From Cristatella mucedo (lineage: Eukaryota; Bryozoa; Phylactolaemata; Cristatellidae): DNA of 64,000 bases. This document shows, piece by piece, positions 1-46,937 of this stretch. Each line of letters starts with the position of its first letter. Within the stretch, counting starts at the first letter, position 1. The position numbers and the translations under genes are program-made. Location of the stretch: contig WPIO01000001.1 in assembly GCA_009760855.2 (NCBI GenBank), forward strand, positions 15,423,001-15,487,000, written 5' to 3'. Below the pieces are notes generated by a model. The model ran no database searches. It was not told the origin of the DNA and saw only the letters and a list, made by a program, of their open reading frames with translations.

Positions 1-45
1 TGGCTTGGTGGAGTAACAGACAGACAGAGATACATTACATTACAT
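1..45 (+). repeat. LINE-B 3' tail, cut by window edge
   Basis: This is the terminal part of the LINE-B family: a stretch reading as tttggtggagtaacagacag-like sequence followed by short attacatt repeats. The same ending is seen at 28760-28830 and 61060-61100 on the plus strand, and in reverse at about 9000-9050 and 28945-28985. The rest of the copy is off the left edge. Confidence 0.6.
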
Positions 46-1215
46 AAACCAACGAGTCGACAGACAGGCTGGCAGACTAATGGTGAATGGCCAGGACGTT
101 CATATGTGATGTCCATGGATGTGAGTTAGGCTCCATGGGATGGCATGGTATATTTTCAACGATACCGTTATTCTTTGGGAAAAAAGCGCAATCACACCCT
201 CGAGACTCTAACTGCACAATATTCAGTTTAGTCCGGCTGAAGGTCTTCATATTTATACCAACACTCATAATCAGACAAAAAAACAGGATCTGCCAGCAAG
301 ATGAATAGGTGATTATGCCGAAGGATCAGTAAGACGAAGGGCATCCAATGGCAACGTGTACGGATAAAGTTCGACAAGAAGACAACCTCTACTAATTGAA
401 GTGGGAAAGTTTGCCCTTTCCTCTATCACGCCGCAAGATAGCGCACTTTTCTCACGTGGCAAGATGGCACAGCACTGTCTTCCGTGACCAGTACTTCCGG
501 GAGTGACATGCAATAAAAGTGTAATGTACGTCTACTATGACTCAGCAAAGTGGGTCCACAGGCAGTGAGCTTCTCGTATAACACAGGTGAATAAAGGTGA
601 ATGACTCGGATTCCAGGTTTTGCAAACCAGTATTCGACCCGGACAAAGGTGAATAAATAGGTCCTATCTATATAAGGAAGAATTAGGAGGAAAGGGGTAG
701 CACTTTAGCTTAGCTTAAACTGCAGCTGGCAAACTGGTAATGTAATTCAGACTGATAAAGCCATGCAATAACACCTCCCAGAATGTGATTGCATGTCCTC
801 CTTTTATAATAGTAATAGCCATGGCAAAAAAGTCTTTACAAAAAATAACGTGACATTGATTTGAAACTATTACATGATATTAACAAAGAAGCTACGAGCA
901 CCACTTTATGTTTAACAAGGAACAACTACCAGTTTGCATAAAGTATAGCACCTATCACGTTTCCTAGACCAAAATAAGAGATCATTCAGCCAGCAGGTTG
1001 AATTACAGAGCAGCTCAGTAAGTTCGAAAAATATAAAGCGCACTACTACAAAAAAGGCATCACAAGACGGTTTATAACCAGAATACTCATTTACAAACCT
1101 GGAAATGTATGCTACAACTTCCCCAAGCTAGTTCACAGCCAAAACTAATACACAGGTTTTCTTTGAATGCCATTGCAAATATCCGTGTGCAGATGCATTA
1201 AGCCAGATGTAAAAA
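46..1215. other. No recognisable gene (downstream part of an OTUD6 intron)
   Basis: Short open frames occur here on both strands, but none resembles a known domain. I scanned the minus strand for the OTU catalytic signature Asp-Gly-His-Cys expected in the next OTUD6 exon and did not find it, so the stretch is taken to be intronic. Confidence 0.5.
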
Positions 1216-1216
1216 T

Positions 1217-2240
1217 AGCTCTTAATTCACTTGCATCCTGCATCAACGACATTGCCTGCATCAACGACATTTGCACTTGGATGGCCACTAATATCCTGAT
1301 GCTCAACAATGATTGACCAACCTAATAGTCATGGACAGGCTTTGAGCCACCTTTAAGTTGGAATGCCATAACCTCTAAACACGCTATTCAAAAATGACGC
1401 AATTGGATACGCACGTTGCCACCACCGTCAAGTCGGCCTACTTTCAGCTGAGGAAAACTGCCAACACCAGGGGTTGCTTAGACAAGAATACGACAGCCAA
1501 ACTAGTTCACACGTTTGTGACACTGGGTGCACATATTGGCAATTCCCTTTATTCCGGACTTCCGGCCTGCTCCCTTAATCGTCTATAACTGGTACACAAC
1601 TCAGCAGCTCGTCCGTCGGGTCGGTCGTCAACAGAGTAGCTGCCACATCACACCACTTCTGTCCGAGCTTCACTGACTCCATACCAAGCGCCGAATCAAC
1701 TTTACGATCCCTGCTCTGGCCTGCAGTTCGCTTCACTTGATTACACCAGCTTACCTATACGACCTCTTGCTCTTCCCACGTGCTCTCGCACCTACCACTC
1801 CTCGGCTTCCACTGGCACCAAATTAAAATCTGCTGGCAATGAATGGTGCCTTCAGCTCGCATGGCCGAAAGACTGGAACTCGCTTTTGGCTTCTGTCACT
1901 ACCTATAATGACTCTAAATCATATCTGTCTCGGCTAAAGACTCACCTATTCCGCTTAGCTTTCCCTGTGCCCCAGTTAATTTTTTTATGATTTAGCGTCC
2001 TTACTAACCAAGGGTCTGACTAACCGATGGCTCTGAGTGTCTTTGTGGGAACCTTTGCATGCTGGTAAAAGCATAATACTTGAGCTTTTTGCTCGGCTAA
2101 GCATGACATATTGCTGCCAATTATTAACTTCAGGTTTCTGCTTCACTTGCAGTGAGTTGTAAAGTAGCTTGATAAAGATTAAGTTCTTGCGTGGCAAAGG
2201 ACCTATAATTGTTGCTCGTGTTATTATTATTATCATAGCG
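1217..2240 (+). mobile_element. LINE-A copy: end of reverse transcriptase ORF plus 3' tail, decayed
   Basis: Conceptual translation, with frameshifts, gives the end of an L2/CR1-like non-LTR retrotransposon ORF2. The order of motifs is CINDICTWMATNILMLNND, then TTAKLVHTFVT, then LYSGLPAC, then RLKTHLFRLAF. The same order appears in the minus-strand copy at 30138-31582. The copy ends in a degenerate version of the family tail followed by a short (TTA)n run. It carries an 18-bp internal duplication near 1242-1270. It lies inside the OTUD6 locus in the opposite orientation to that gene. No intact reading frame remains. Confidence 0.8.
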
Positions 2241-2550
2241 AAGTAGTGTCATAGAAGTACAACACACAAGACTTTTAATATTAAATTTAATAATGTACAT
2301 GTAAGACTAAGAAACTCAGTGAATCATGGATCAAGCAAGCATACCAAAAGGTAGTTATCCTTCTCGGCTAGTTGGGATACATATTTGCCTGTTTAAGTGA
2401 CGGCAGTCCTGTGTATGCGTGTGAGTGTGTGTGTGTCTTGCTTAATAGCAAACGAATTGGGAGAACTTGTATGAAACAGTACTCAGCAACATGTACTCTT
2501 CTGATGCACAGACTTTAATTGCTAACAGAAACCTCTCGTCTGCACATCAA

Positions 2551-2700
2551 AAGGAACGCTGCACTCTGATTTGCCAGCATCTCGGCTACCGCCTAACAGC
2601 AGGAATGCTGCACTCTGATTTGCCAGTCTCGGCTAGCATCTAACAACAGGAACGCTTCGCTCTGATTCGCTGGCAGGCTTCGGGGCACCCGCCTAGTAGT
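2551..2700. repeat. Three-copy minisatellite, unit about 49 bp
   Basis: Three imperfect tandem units each begin with aggaacgctgcactctgatt or a close variant and continue through a ctcggct...cctaacagc core. They start near 2551, 2601 and 2648. Units one and two are the most alike; the third has diverged. No coding potential was seen. Confidence 0.75.
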
Positions 2701-2989
2701 AGATGGCCAAGCACCACTAGAGCAGTATAAAGGAGTTTACCTAGCTAGAAGATATCAAAATGCAGGCAGTGTTAGCAACTGATGAAGCGGATATAAATCC
2801 TGTTTCTACAGGCCCTGAAGCCACGATCCTGATATCAACAAGCATTTCATCAACAACAATAGTCAGCCTCGTGGCATATGTAATGCAGGCTCACACTGGC
2901 CACTATGTACTAACCGAATTGCCAAGTCTTTGCAGTTGATCCTGAACTGCTTTATATAAGCAATCTCCGTCTGCAGGAACCTATGTGAT

Positions 2990-3600
2990 AATAATACAAA
3001 AATAATATATTTGCACTACAACTTCAGAGAACTTAATCTCTTTCTAGGCACTTTACATGTTGTCCAGGACACATGATCAAAAGGTTAGTGGTAACGCGCA
3101 ATGTCAACAAACATAACATGGTTAGAGGCCACGTGTAAAATGTGGTTAGTGGTAGCATGCACAGTCAGCATGCATAAGCAAACAGAGAACAAATCACTAG
3201 GAATGAATAAATGCAGTGATAAACAGGTGTTTTAGTTTCTTTTAAAAGTCAAGTCAGGGCTGTCTAAATGTCCGCCGAGAGTGAGTCCTATACTTTAGAA
3301 GCATGCAAACTAAAGGCAAGGTCTCCAAAGGATTTAAGGTTCGGAGAAGGTATAACTAAACGATTTGTATCAGAAAAGCATGTGGTACGATGCCTAGCCT
3401 GGCGGGGAGCAGTTCTGATAAGTAGGCTGGAGTCAGAGAATGAAAGGACCTAACAGTGAGTGACAGAACCTCCAAGTCAATATGCTGCTTGATTGGGAGC
3501 CAGTGCAGGTCGGCAAAAAGTGGCGTGATTTGACCACTATGACGTTCGTCACAGACAAGCCTAGCTGCAGAGCCTGAGTCTGGCAGTGATGAATTAATCA
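2990..3600 (-). mobile_element. LINE-A copy, 5'-truncated, minus strand
   Basis: Read on the minus strand, this copy ends in the family hairpin tail and an ATT-rich microsatellite (2990-3010). Upstream it encodes the ORF2 C-terminus around HSGQITPLFADLHWLPIKQ and AYLSELLPARLG, the usual L2-like 'LHWLPVKQRI' region. It sits about 70 bp downstream, in transcript sense, of OTUD6 exon 4, in the same orientation as that gene. Confidence 0.8.
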
Positions 3601-3672
3601 AAAAGTGGCATAACTAAAGATGCATCCAGCAGCATAGATGTTAAGCACCTGCTTTTCTTTGGAAGTACTCAC

Positions 3673-12425
<8,753 letters not shown>

Positions 12426-12578
12426 GGAAATTGCAGTAAAGCCAGAACAGTCCTTGGCTTAGCGGGCTCAGGCTCCCATGTCTTGAACGACCTCCGCCCG
12501 GCGGACAATCCACAAGTAAAGAAGTACCTTAAGAGGACTCGCTGTTGCATACAAGTGTTAAATCGTAACACCTTAGAT

Positions 12579-12778
12579 GACCAGTTAATTCGCCGCCCAG
12601 CCATGGGCACTATGCCCATAGCAGCTGCTACGGGCATAATGCCCATAGAAAAGTTAAGTCGTTTGCAAAACGGCGTACCCTTGCTATGGGTAAAACGACT
12701 TAACCTCGCTATGCTACCTATGCTCATACCAGTTGCTATGGGCATAGTGCCCATAGCAGGACGGCGTGTTAGCTGGTC
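12579..12778. mobile_element. 200-bp palindromic foldback/MITE-like element
   Basis: The left half (gaccagttaattcgccg, tgggcactatgcccata, aagttaagtcgttt) is the near-perfect reverse complement of the right half (aaacgacttaac, gggcatagtgcccata, cggcgtgttagctggtc). A short central loop lies around 12665-12690. The inner sequence repeats a smaller palindrome built on gggca-t-tgccca. It lies about 155 bp upstream of the OTUD6 start codon. Flanking TTA on both sides may be a target duplication. The open frames crossing it on both strands, rich in MPIA repeats, are by-products of the palindrome. Confidence 0.85.
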
Positions 12779-13154
12779 TTAAAACACCACTAAAGGAGCA
12801 ACTGCCGAGTTTGGTTAGAGTAAACCCTGTGATTTTGTGCTATAATTTTTTATTACTTGGGGATCTCTTCCCGCCTACTTGAAATCTTGCGGGTCTTCCC
12901 CCTCATACTAATATTGTGTAGGTTTTGCCCCCTTACACGAAAATCCTGGCCGTGCCGCTGACTGCAGCTCTGTGGATATCGCTACATAGGGTTCTTTTTT
13001 CTAGCGCTTCGATATCAGTTTGGATATTTTTTCATGCACTTTTGGTGTAGTTTGGTTCGCTCGAACTACATTCGGTTCAGCTGCTTATTTTTTTTTATTT
13101 TATTTGTTAATAGAGAAACACAGCATGAAATCGTTTACATCTTTACCTAATTTT

Positions 13155-13400
13155 CCTTGAATAATAATAATAATACGTTTGATAAAGCGCCCTCCGAGAA
13201 CTCAATCTCTTTGTAGGCGCTTTAGAATTGCTGCAAATGATGCGTGATCGAACGGTGAGTGGTAGCATGCTCAATAAACAACATGAATAACATGGTTAGG
13301 GGTGATATGCGCTGAGTCAGCATGCAAGTTAGTGGCAGCATACAACAGTGTCAGCACGCATAACCACGTAAAGGACGAATCACAGGGACCCACTAAACGC
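13155..13400 (-). mobile_element. LINE-A 3' end, minus strand
   Basis: The copy starts with ataataataatacgtttga, then the family tail hairpin (gcgccctccgagaactcaat to ctttgtaggcgctttag). The 3' UTR markers follow: catggttaggggtgatatgc, tcagcatgcaagttagtgg and aatcacagggacccactaaa. No coding part is recognisable. Confidence 0.88.
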
Positions 13401-13545
13401 TGACATAAATAAACCTCGAAAGGGCTAACATCCTGGCGGTTTCAATTTCTTGAACGCGCGAGACCCTCTTTTTTGCATTGCAGACTACCCTATATCGATG
13501 CGGAGCCTAATAGCGAAGCGATTCGATTGTCACCGAAGTCATCTC

Positions 13546-13602
13546 AGCTAATAAGCCGTCCTGCTATGGGAACTATGCCCATTGCAGGACGGCGTATTAG
13601 CT
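13546..13602. mobile_element. 57-bp palindrome, short version of the foldback element
   Basis: The sequence runs agctaataagccgtcctgct, a central atgggaactatgcccat, then gcaggacggcgtattagct. It is the reverse complement of itself with few mismatches and shares its ends and core with the 200-bp element at 12579-12778. It looks like the minimal hairpin form of the same family. Confidence 0.82.
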
Positions 13603-14089
13603 GGTTAAGATATAGTTACTTCATTGGTAAAGGTGGCGGGGCGTAGGAATACGGAGCAGCCCAGCTCGCTGTAGTCTCACTGTAGGGGAGCAAATGCCCC
13701 TCTGCCTCCTGCCTCCTGGCTCCACCACCGGTTGCGGTCACGACCTACGAGACCAATGGCGACGGAAGCGTCAATTCGCAAATTTCCAACGGTCACGAAC
13801 GGCGCATATAAACAATTTAGTGCCACCGACGATCCTTGAGGACTTGGCGTGTCGGTCGCTCTTTGGTCGCTGTCAAGCTATCGCGTTCGCGCGGCGGCAC
13901 AAAGCGGACGAAGGCCACAGGTAGGAGATGCTTGAGACCATTGCACCTCGGGACGAGCGAGCGAGCGAGCAGCGAGCTTATGCTCTGCGAAGAAGCGATC
14001 AGAGTGGATGCGGTTCGCGCGCGTATGCAGTGAACGCGTTACAAGGTTAAGTCGGCAGCTCCAAGGGAATATTTTCAAAAGTATATCAT

Positions 14090-14235
14090 TCATTTATATA
14101 GCGCCATAGGAGAACTTAATCTCTATTCACGCGCTTCACGTATGCCATGGGGCTCGAGCCCTCGACCTCGGCCATCAAATATATTCACCTTGATCACGGT
14201 CGGGACGGGCACTGTAACCACTGGCCAAACCATCG
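14090..14235 (-). repeat. SINE-A, minus strand
   Basis: The plus strand shows the inverted tail (catttatatagcgccatagg, agaacttaatctctattcac), then ggggctcgagccctcgacct (B-box region) and aaccactggccaaacc (A-box region). Confidence 0.88.
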
Positions 14236-14399
14236 CGGCAGAGACAGTAGTGCCCGCTGCGGCAAACAGACCGGCATCAAGTCCGAATGCCAGGGTCGTA
14301 CAACCAGCGCTGCAATATAATGACCTGGGTTGGCCCCGGGCTAGCAGGCAACGGGGCAGGGGTATTGGGCGGGGCAGTCAACCACGAGGCTTCAGGTCA

Positions 14400-14590
14400 T
14401 AATCATAATAATAGTAGTAATAATAATAATACATTTGATATAGCGCTCTCAGAGACCTCGAACTTTTTCTAAGCACCTTACATTTGCTTAAAAAAAAGCA
14501 TGATCGAATTGTTAGTGGCAACAAGAATAACATGGTTAGGGTGATATGCGCAGGGTCTGCATGCAAATATGATTAGTGGCAAGTAAAAAA
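14400..14590 (-). mobile_element. LINE-A 3' end, minus strand
   Basis: An (AAT)n run at 14405-14432 is followed by a diverged tail (gatatagcgctctcagagac) and the 3' UTR markers catggttagggtgatatgcg and gtctgcatgcaaatatg. Confidence 0.82.
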
Positions 14591-16111
14591 AGTGTAGCCG
14601 GTAGGTGAGCTGAGTAACCTATTGCTCAGCACTATCTTGCCTTAGACGGAGACGGTGGCAGAGCAGCATTGTCTGGTGCAGCGCCAGCGATTCGCCTCCA
14701 GGGCCCCATAACAAGCCTATCCTACAAGGTCGGGAATATCTTAGTTAAGCAATTAAGATTTCAGCAAACAAATTAGATTTATATTAAATCATATCTAAAA
14801 AATGGGGACTAAGAAGGTCTGATAATGTAATTCTGCTATTGCTTTGTTAAGCTGTAATCATACTCGGAAATGGGGAATAAGTAAATGTTCCAACGCGTTG
14901 CTTTCCTGAGCTAGGCAGGATATCAAGACAATGTTTACTGAAAACCTGTCACAAATTTATTATTTCTCCATATTTCTATAAGAATGCGACAAGAAAAAGT
15001 CTGATGCAGGTTAGCCTTAGTTACATTAAAAGCATACACGCACAGAAGAAGAAAGTGTACCTCATTGCCCAAGCAGATTTTCATTTCCGCCTCTGTTTTC
15101 GAGTGGGCTCGCTCACGTTTTGATCTCCCTTGTGTATATATATATTATGCCTACTTTTTTAATCTTCACATTTTTCTACCGCGATCTCTTCGTGAATGCC
15201 GCAGTCTCTGCTAATACACACATCCCATAAAGAGGCGCAGCAGCTGGTGAGTGTGTTATGACCTTCTCACAGTCTAAGGATGACCCCACATTTAGCACGG
15301 GTGTTGCTCACTGTAATACGATTAGACAAAAAATACGCTTAATGCAACATGGTATGCTGCTCAATTTAACGAAGCTACAAGCGACTAAACTGAAAGAAGA
15401 TCGCATCTGCCGCAGGAGTTTACAGCGGTACCGCGAGACTGACACAGGGTCTTACAGGTTTAGAATGAAAGAATTTACCAATTGTTAGTATCAGCTGCAA
15501 GTTTTCAATGGGAATAGCTTGGTCTAACGGCAAAAAATAGGTATTTGAACTTGTCAGCTGGATTACATTGCAATTAACACCCTAATGGCGTTACGTTGCA
15601 CCACGAAGTAAATGTAATTGTAACCGCGCGGGGATTGCTCGTCCCTCGGCTCTCTACCGGCGGATTGTGCGACGCAGTGCGGTTAAAACACAAGCGGCCA
15701 CAACCGGGCGCCGAAAGCAGCAGTTTATTGAGGGCCTGTTAGTAATGGCTACGCGCCTGCGCAAGCGCTATACGCGGTGTGCACCGGACCAACGGAGTTA
15801 TCTGCGAGAACTCCCGAAGCCCGAGGATAATAACTACCCTATGTGCGCGTCGCTAGCGATGGTCCCGACCCCGAAGGCGGACTGCTACAGCACCCCAAGA
15901 TACGAACAGCTAACTGAGTAGCCGGCAGAACACAACGGCGCAGTCTAAGTTGCACTTAGCTGTTCGTCACCGTAGGTTCGACTCTCGTGCTCTCGATGCG
16001 TAGACTCACATCGACCACGGAAGCTGCTGTCCCGAACTCTGTCAGTCGTCCCGTTATATTCTCTCTCCTCTAAACTTCTGACCTCGCGCGTAGCTGCTAT
16101 TTCCACTTCAG
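14591..16111. other. Intergenic stretch between OTUD6 and RABGGTA, partly CpG-rich
   Basis: No gene is recognised. The part from about 15600 to 16080 is noticeably richer in CpG than its surroundings and holds an 84-codon plus-strand frame (15667-15921) with no identifiable domain. It could be a regulatory island or an old element. Confidence 0.35.
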
Positions 16112-16335
16112 CACATTAGTCGGTCCATCTCCTAACCGCATCGTCTGCACCAGGCTCTATTCAAACTTTAGCGGGTTTACACCCGACGTGTCCTAGTCGA
16201 ACCCACTATGGCAAGCACATTAGTCGATCCATTTCCTAACAGCACCACCTGCACAGAGCTCCATTCTAATCTGAGCTAAGTGGACCAGGAGCCGGATCTG
16301 TACTAGGTGCCCTAGTCGAACCCACTAAGGCAGGG
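16112..16335. repeat. Imperfect tandem duplication, unit about 105-120 bp
   Basis: Two units start with cacattagtcggtccatctc and cacattagtcgatccatttc. Both end with cctagtcgaacccacta followed by t/aggca. The middle parts are diverged and differ in length. Confidence 0.8.
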
Positions 16336-16489
16336 GCTCGCATCGCGGCTAACCTGAGAGCTGCCCGAGTGCAGAGTATATCACGCAGCAGCGGTTCACG
16401 TGAAATTCCAAAGCTATTTTTTTCAAAGACGCCACGCGCTCGATTGAGAGCGATGCATAAGAAAATTCCGATGCGAATGTCACCAAACC

Positions 16490-16757
16490 ATCATTGCAGC
16501 ATTTAGCGGGTCCCTGTGATTCGTCGTTGATGTGCTTATGCGTGCTGACACCGTGCATGCTGCCACTAACCACATTCGCATGCTGACCCTGTGCATGTCA
16601 CCCCTAACCATATTATTCATTTTGTTTGTTTTAAAAGCATGATTTTACTTACCATTCAATTGCATTTCACTTTGCAGCGAATGTAAAGCGCCTAGAAAGA
16701 GATTAAGTTCTCTGAGGGCGCTTTATCAAGTGAATTATTATTATTATTATTATTATT
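16490..16757 (+). mobile_element. LINE-A 3' end, plus strand, well preserved
   Basis: The 3' UTR reads gcatttagcgggtccctgtg, then tgcatgctgccactaaccac and tgcatgtcacccctaaccat. The hairpin tail follows (gtaaagcgcctagaaagaga, ttaagttctctgagggcgct), then a (TTA)n run at 16735-16757. This is the clearest copy of the tail and serves as the reference for the shared-tail comparison with SINE-A. Confidence 0.92.
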
Positions 16758-18121
16758 GCAGTAGCTACTCTTTTCGCCAGTGTTCCCCTAATGTACACAG
16801 TGCCTATACTACAGAAGTATACACCGATAAAAAGCTGTTAATTGTCTCTTGCACGCAGTAGCACCTGAATTATTTCGAGTCTTTTTCAAACAGGGTCTAC
16901 GCTTCATTTTCATTACCATAATAAATGAGTAACGAATTAAACCGGTAGGATACGCCAGCTACGCTCAGATAATGACCTTGACCTCGTCGAATGCTTCCGG
17001 AAGGGAGGGGTAATTGTTTGTTTCTTCAGCAGTGCCGTCGGTGGCGTTGTTGGCGGAGCAGTGCCGCCCAGTTCGATAATGGTTGGTGAGCAAGGCGCAT
17101 TCCGATAGGCAACGGCGTAGAACGGTCGCCACGTGACTATCAATGCTTGCGTGCTGCACCTTCGCTCGAAGACAGTGTTTCCCAACTCAGTTTCATCATC
17201 AGCAACCTTCGAAAGCAGTCAATACACCCCGGCCAAATACTAGTTGCTTGTTTTGATAGATATTGGATTGATGATTCTATTTGAGCTAAGGGGCACCGTG
17301 ATGGAGTGCCGTCGTTCAAGTGCACTGTACTCCTGTAGCCGGTACTTGAGGCACTTGCTTGGCACCTGCTTGCCATTGTGTGGTCTTTCGCTCCAAAGAA
17401 TCTGCTGCCACGATGTGCTACGCGTGCGCTATTTAATTGAAAAAGCACCAGGTAAGAGTGCACCAAAATTCCCAGAAATTTTGTTACCCTCGGAGCTCGG
17501 TCGTATTTTCGTCCGGTGGTGCATTATTGCGAGCGTTTTGCTTTTTGAGCTTGAAGTCTTTAGCCTTAGGCAGAATGGCGTGTGAGACAGGCAGTTCGCG
17601 ATGTGGCACCAAGAAGCAAATGTTTAAGAACTGTGTATTTTTACCCGATAGCAAAATTGGGTCATAGTAAAACGGCACAAATTACTATTAAGTGCACAGC
17701 ATATAGTCAGAGATAAGTAAGCTTTGAAATCCAACTTGCTTGACCAAAAATAACAAGTAAAGTAGTTTTGTGACGAGTCCTTGTTTGGTGCTTCCTGATG
17801 ATCCAGACCCTAGTTGCGACTGAGGCGGCTGTCCCCTATGCAGTTAATGACTGCTATTTACCCCATCGACAACTGTATGGAAAGCCTTCAGCTAGCTTAG
17901 TGCGGTGGTGTTGTACAGCGGCTGGGTCACACATGTACCGCACATACCCTTAAAACTCGATGACGGCTAGCTTATGTTAGCTTTCGTGTTTGCATATAAT
18001 GTGATTTCATTTTCGTGGTCTTGAGGATTTCTGGGGTGTCTGAGGGTACCAAGTGTGTACATGAGAATATCGGCCGCCATCGGATTGAAGCCGCCAATAA
18101 TAATATAGAGTGCACATAGAA
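16758..18121. other. Presumed RABGGTA upstream region, first exon not located
   Basis: The first coding exon of RABGGTA should end in ATG or a few codons, because the exon at 18440 begins with the second residue of the family (His-Gly). No convincing ATG followed by a donor is seen here. A candidate further on (18384, ATG GTT CGT then gtaagc) would need an intron of only about 46 bp. Overlapping frames at 17140-17585 are not recognised. Confidence 0.4.

Positions 18122-18213
<92 letters not shown>
18122..18213. repeat. (GA)n microsatellite
   Basis: A tract of about 90 bp of AG/GA with a few A interruptions. The poly-Ser/Leu frames opposite it are artefacts of the repeat. Confidence 0.95.
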
Positions 18214-18216
<3 letters not shown>

Positions 18217-18439
18217 TAGATAAGAGAGCAAAAACTGTTTATCAACTACATTCTATTCTTTGCTTAGACGACTCAAGCAAATATATCACTTCCTGGGGAT
18301 TTTTATATGCTTTGGAGGAGCTGTTATGATGTGACAGTAGTGTAGTGCTTGTACAGACTTATAATGCTCTGGCAGCCTGTAGCTATGGTTCGTGTAAGCT
18401 AATTTCTGCAAGTCCAGCTCTTGCGGTGCTGTTTTTCAG

Positions 18440-46124
<27,685 letters not shown>

Positions 46125-46624
46125 TTCTGACAATGTTGACAATTGCTGACAGTGCTACCTATCCATTATGTCCCAAACTTCCGTTCGGTTTTGAAGAATA
46201 CAGAATGTCGGATTTCTCGGGGCTCAAAGCGAAACTATTGTCCCTGCTACTGTTGCAGCTTTGAGGTTAAAAAGAGGGATAGTCTCGAGAGTGACTCTGA
46301 ACGCAGGAACACTGCTGCATTCCAGTGTGGAATACACGACTGTTCACAATTCATGTGACATACTAAGATATATTCCTCTAAGACGCGATCAACAACACCC
46401 TGTCAGACTACTGTATTTAAGACTTGGATTCCTTAGCAATGCCTAATGCTGGTTACTCAATATCCTTGGAGTAGCTGCGGCAAGTACCCTACTTATGAAC
46501 TGGCGAACCTAGCAATGCTAGTCAGAGGTTTGTCGCTTAGATAGCTGAGGTCTTTCTTGCCCTAAGCTCGAAAGACGTTTGTTGCTATCCTTTGGATCGT
46601 GTTCATGACCTAACGTGCTGGTAC

Positions 46625-46765
46625 TGTTGTTCGGTGGTCTTGCGGTTAGTCTTTCGACCCTGAGGTCCCGGGTTGGGCAAAGAACTTCCTACTGGCAAAG
46701 GACGTACGCTTGTCAATAGGCCCACGGTATGCTAACCAGACACTGCAGTGCCACCATAGATCTTG
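46625..46765 (+). repeat. tRNA-like sequence, possible third SINE type
   Basis: A tggtcttgcggttagtcttt head is followed 25 bp later by gaggtcccgggttgggc, roughly A-box and B-box spacing. No second copy was found in the window, and the cloverleaf is not convincing as a functional tRNA. It lies about 500 bp after the RABGGTA stop codon. Confidence 0.35.
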
Positions 46766-46937
46766 GGGTAAGACAGCAACCCGAAGGTTGCTCCTTTAAA
46801 ACTCGTCAGATCACAAGACAATAAATAGTATGGGCTAGCCAGTGAATAAGGCCATAAATGTATCTGTTTACGGACAGGCGATGTTGCAGTATAATCATAT
46901 AGAGTACTAAACCAGGCTCATAATGTCATGCAAGGTA

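Noticed and set aside
77-308. Frame with CDVHGC resembling the start of a THAP zinc finger
   Set aside because: The spacing of Cys/His and the lack of downstream THAP residues do not fit.
15667-15921. 84-codon frame in a CpG-rich intergenic stretch
   Set aside because: No domain, no splice context and no homology recognised; stop-poor GC-rich DNA explains it.
17967-18245. Poly-Ser/Leu frames on the minus strand
   Set aside because: Direct translation of the (GA)n microsatellite; the same applies to 27873-28244, 38430-38897, 42174-42480 and 60040-60276.
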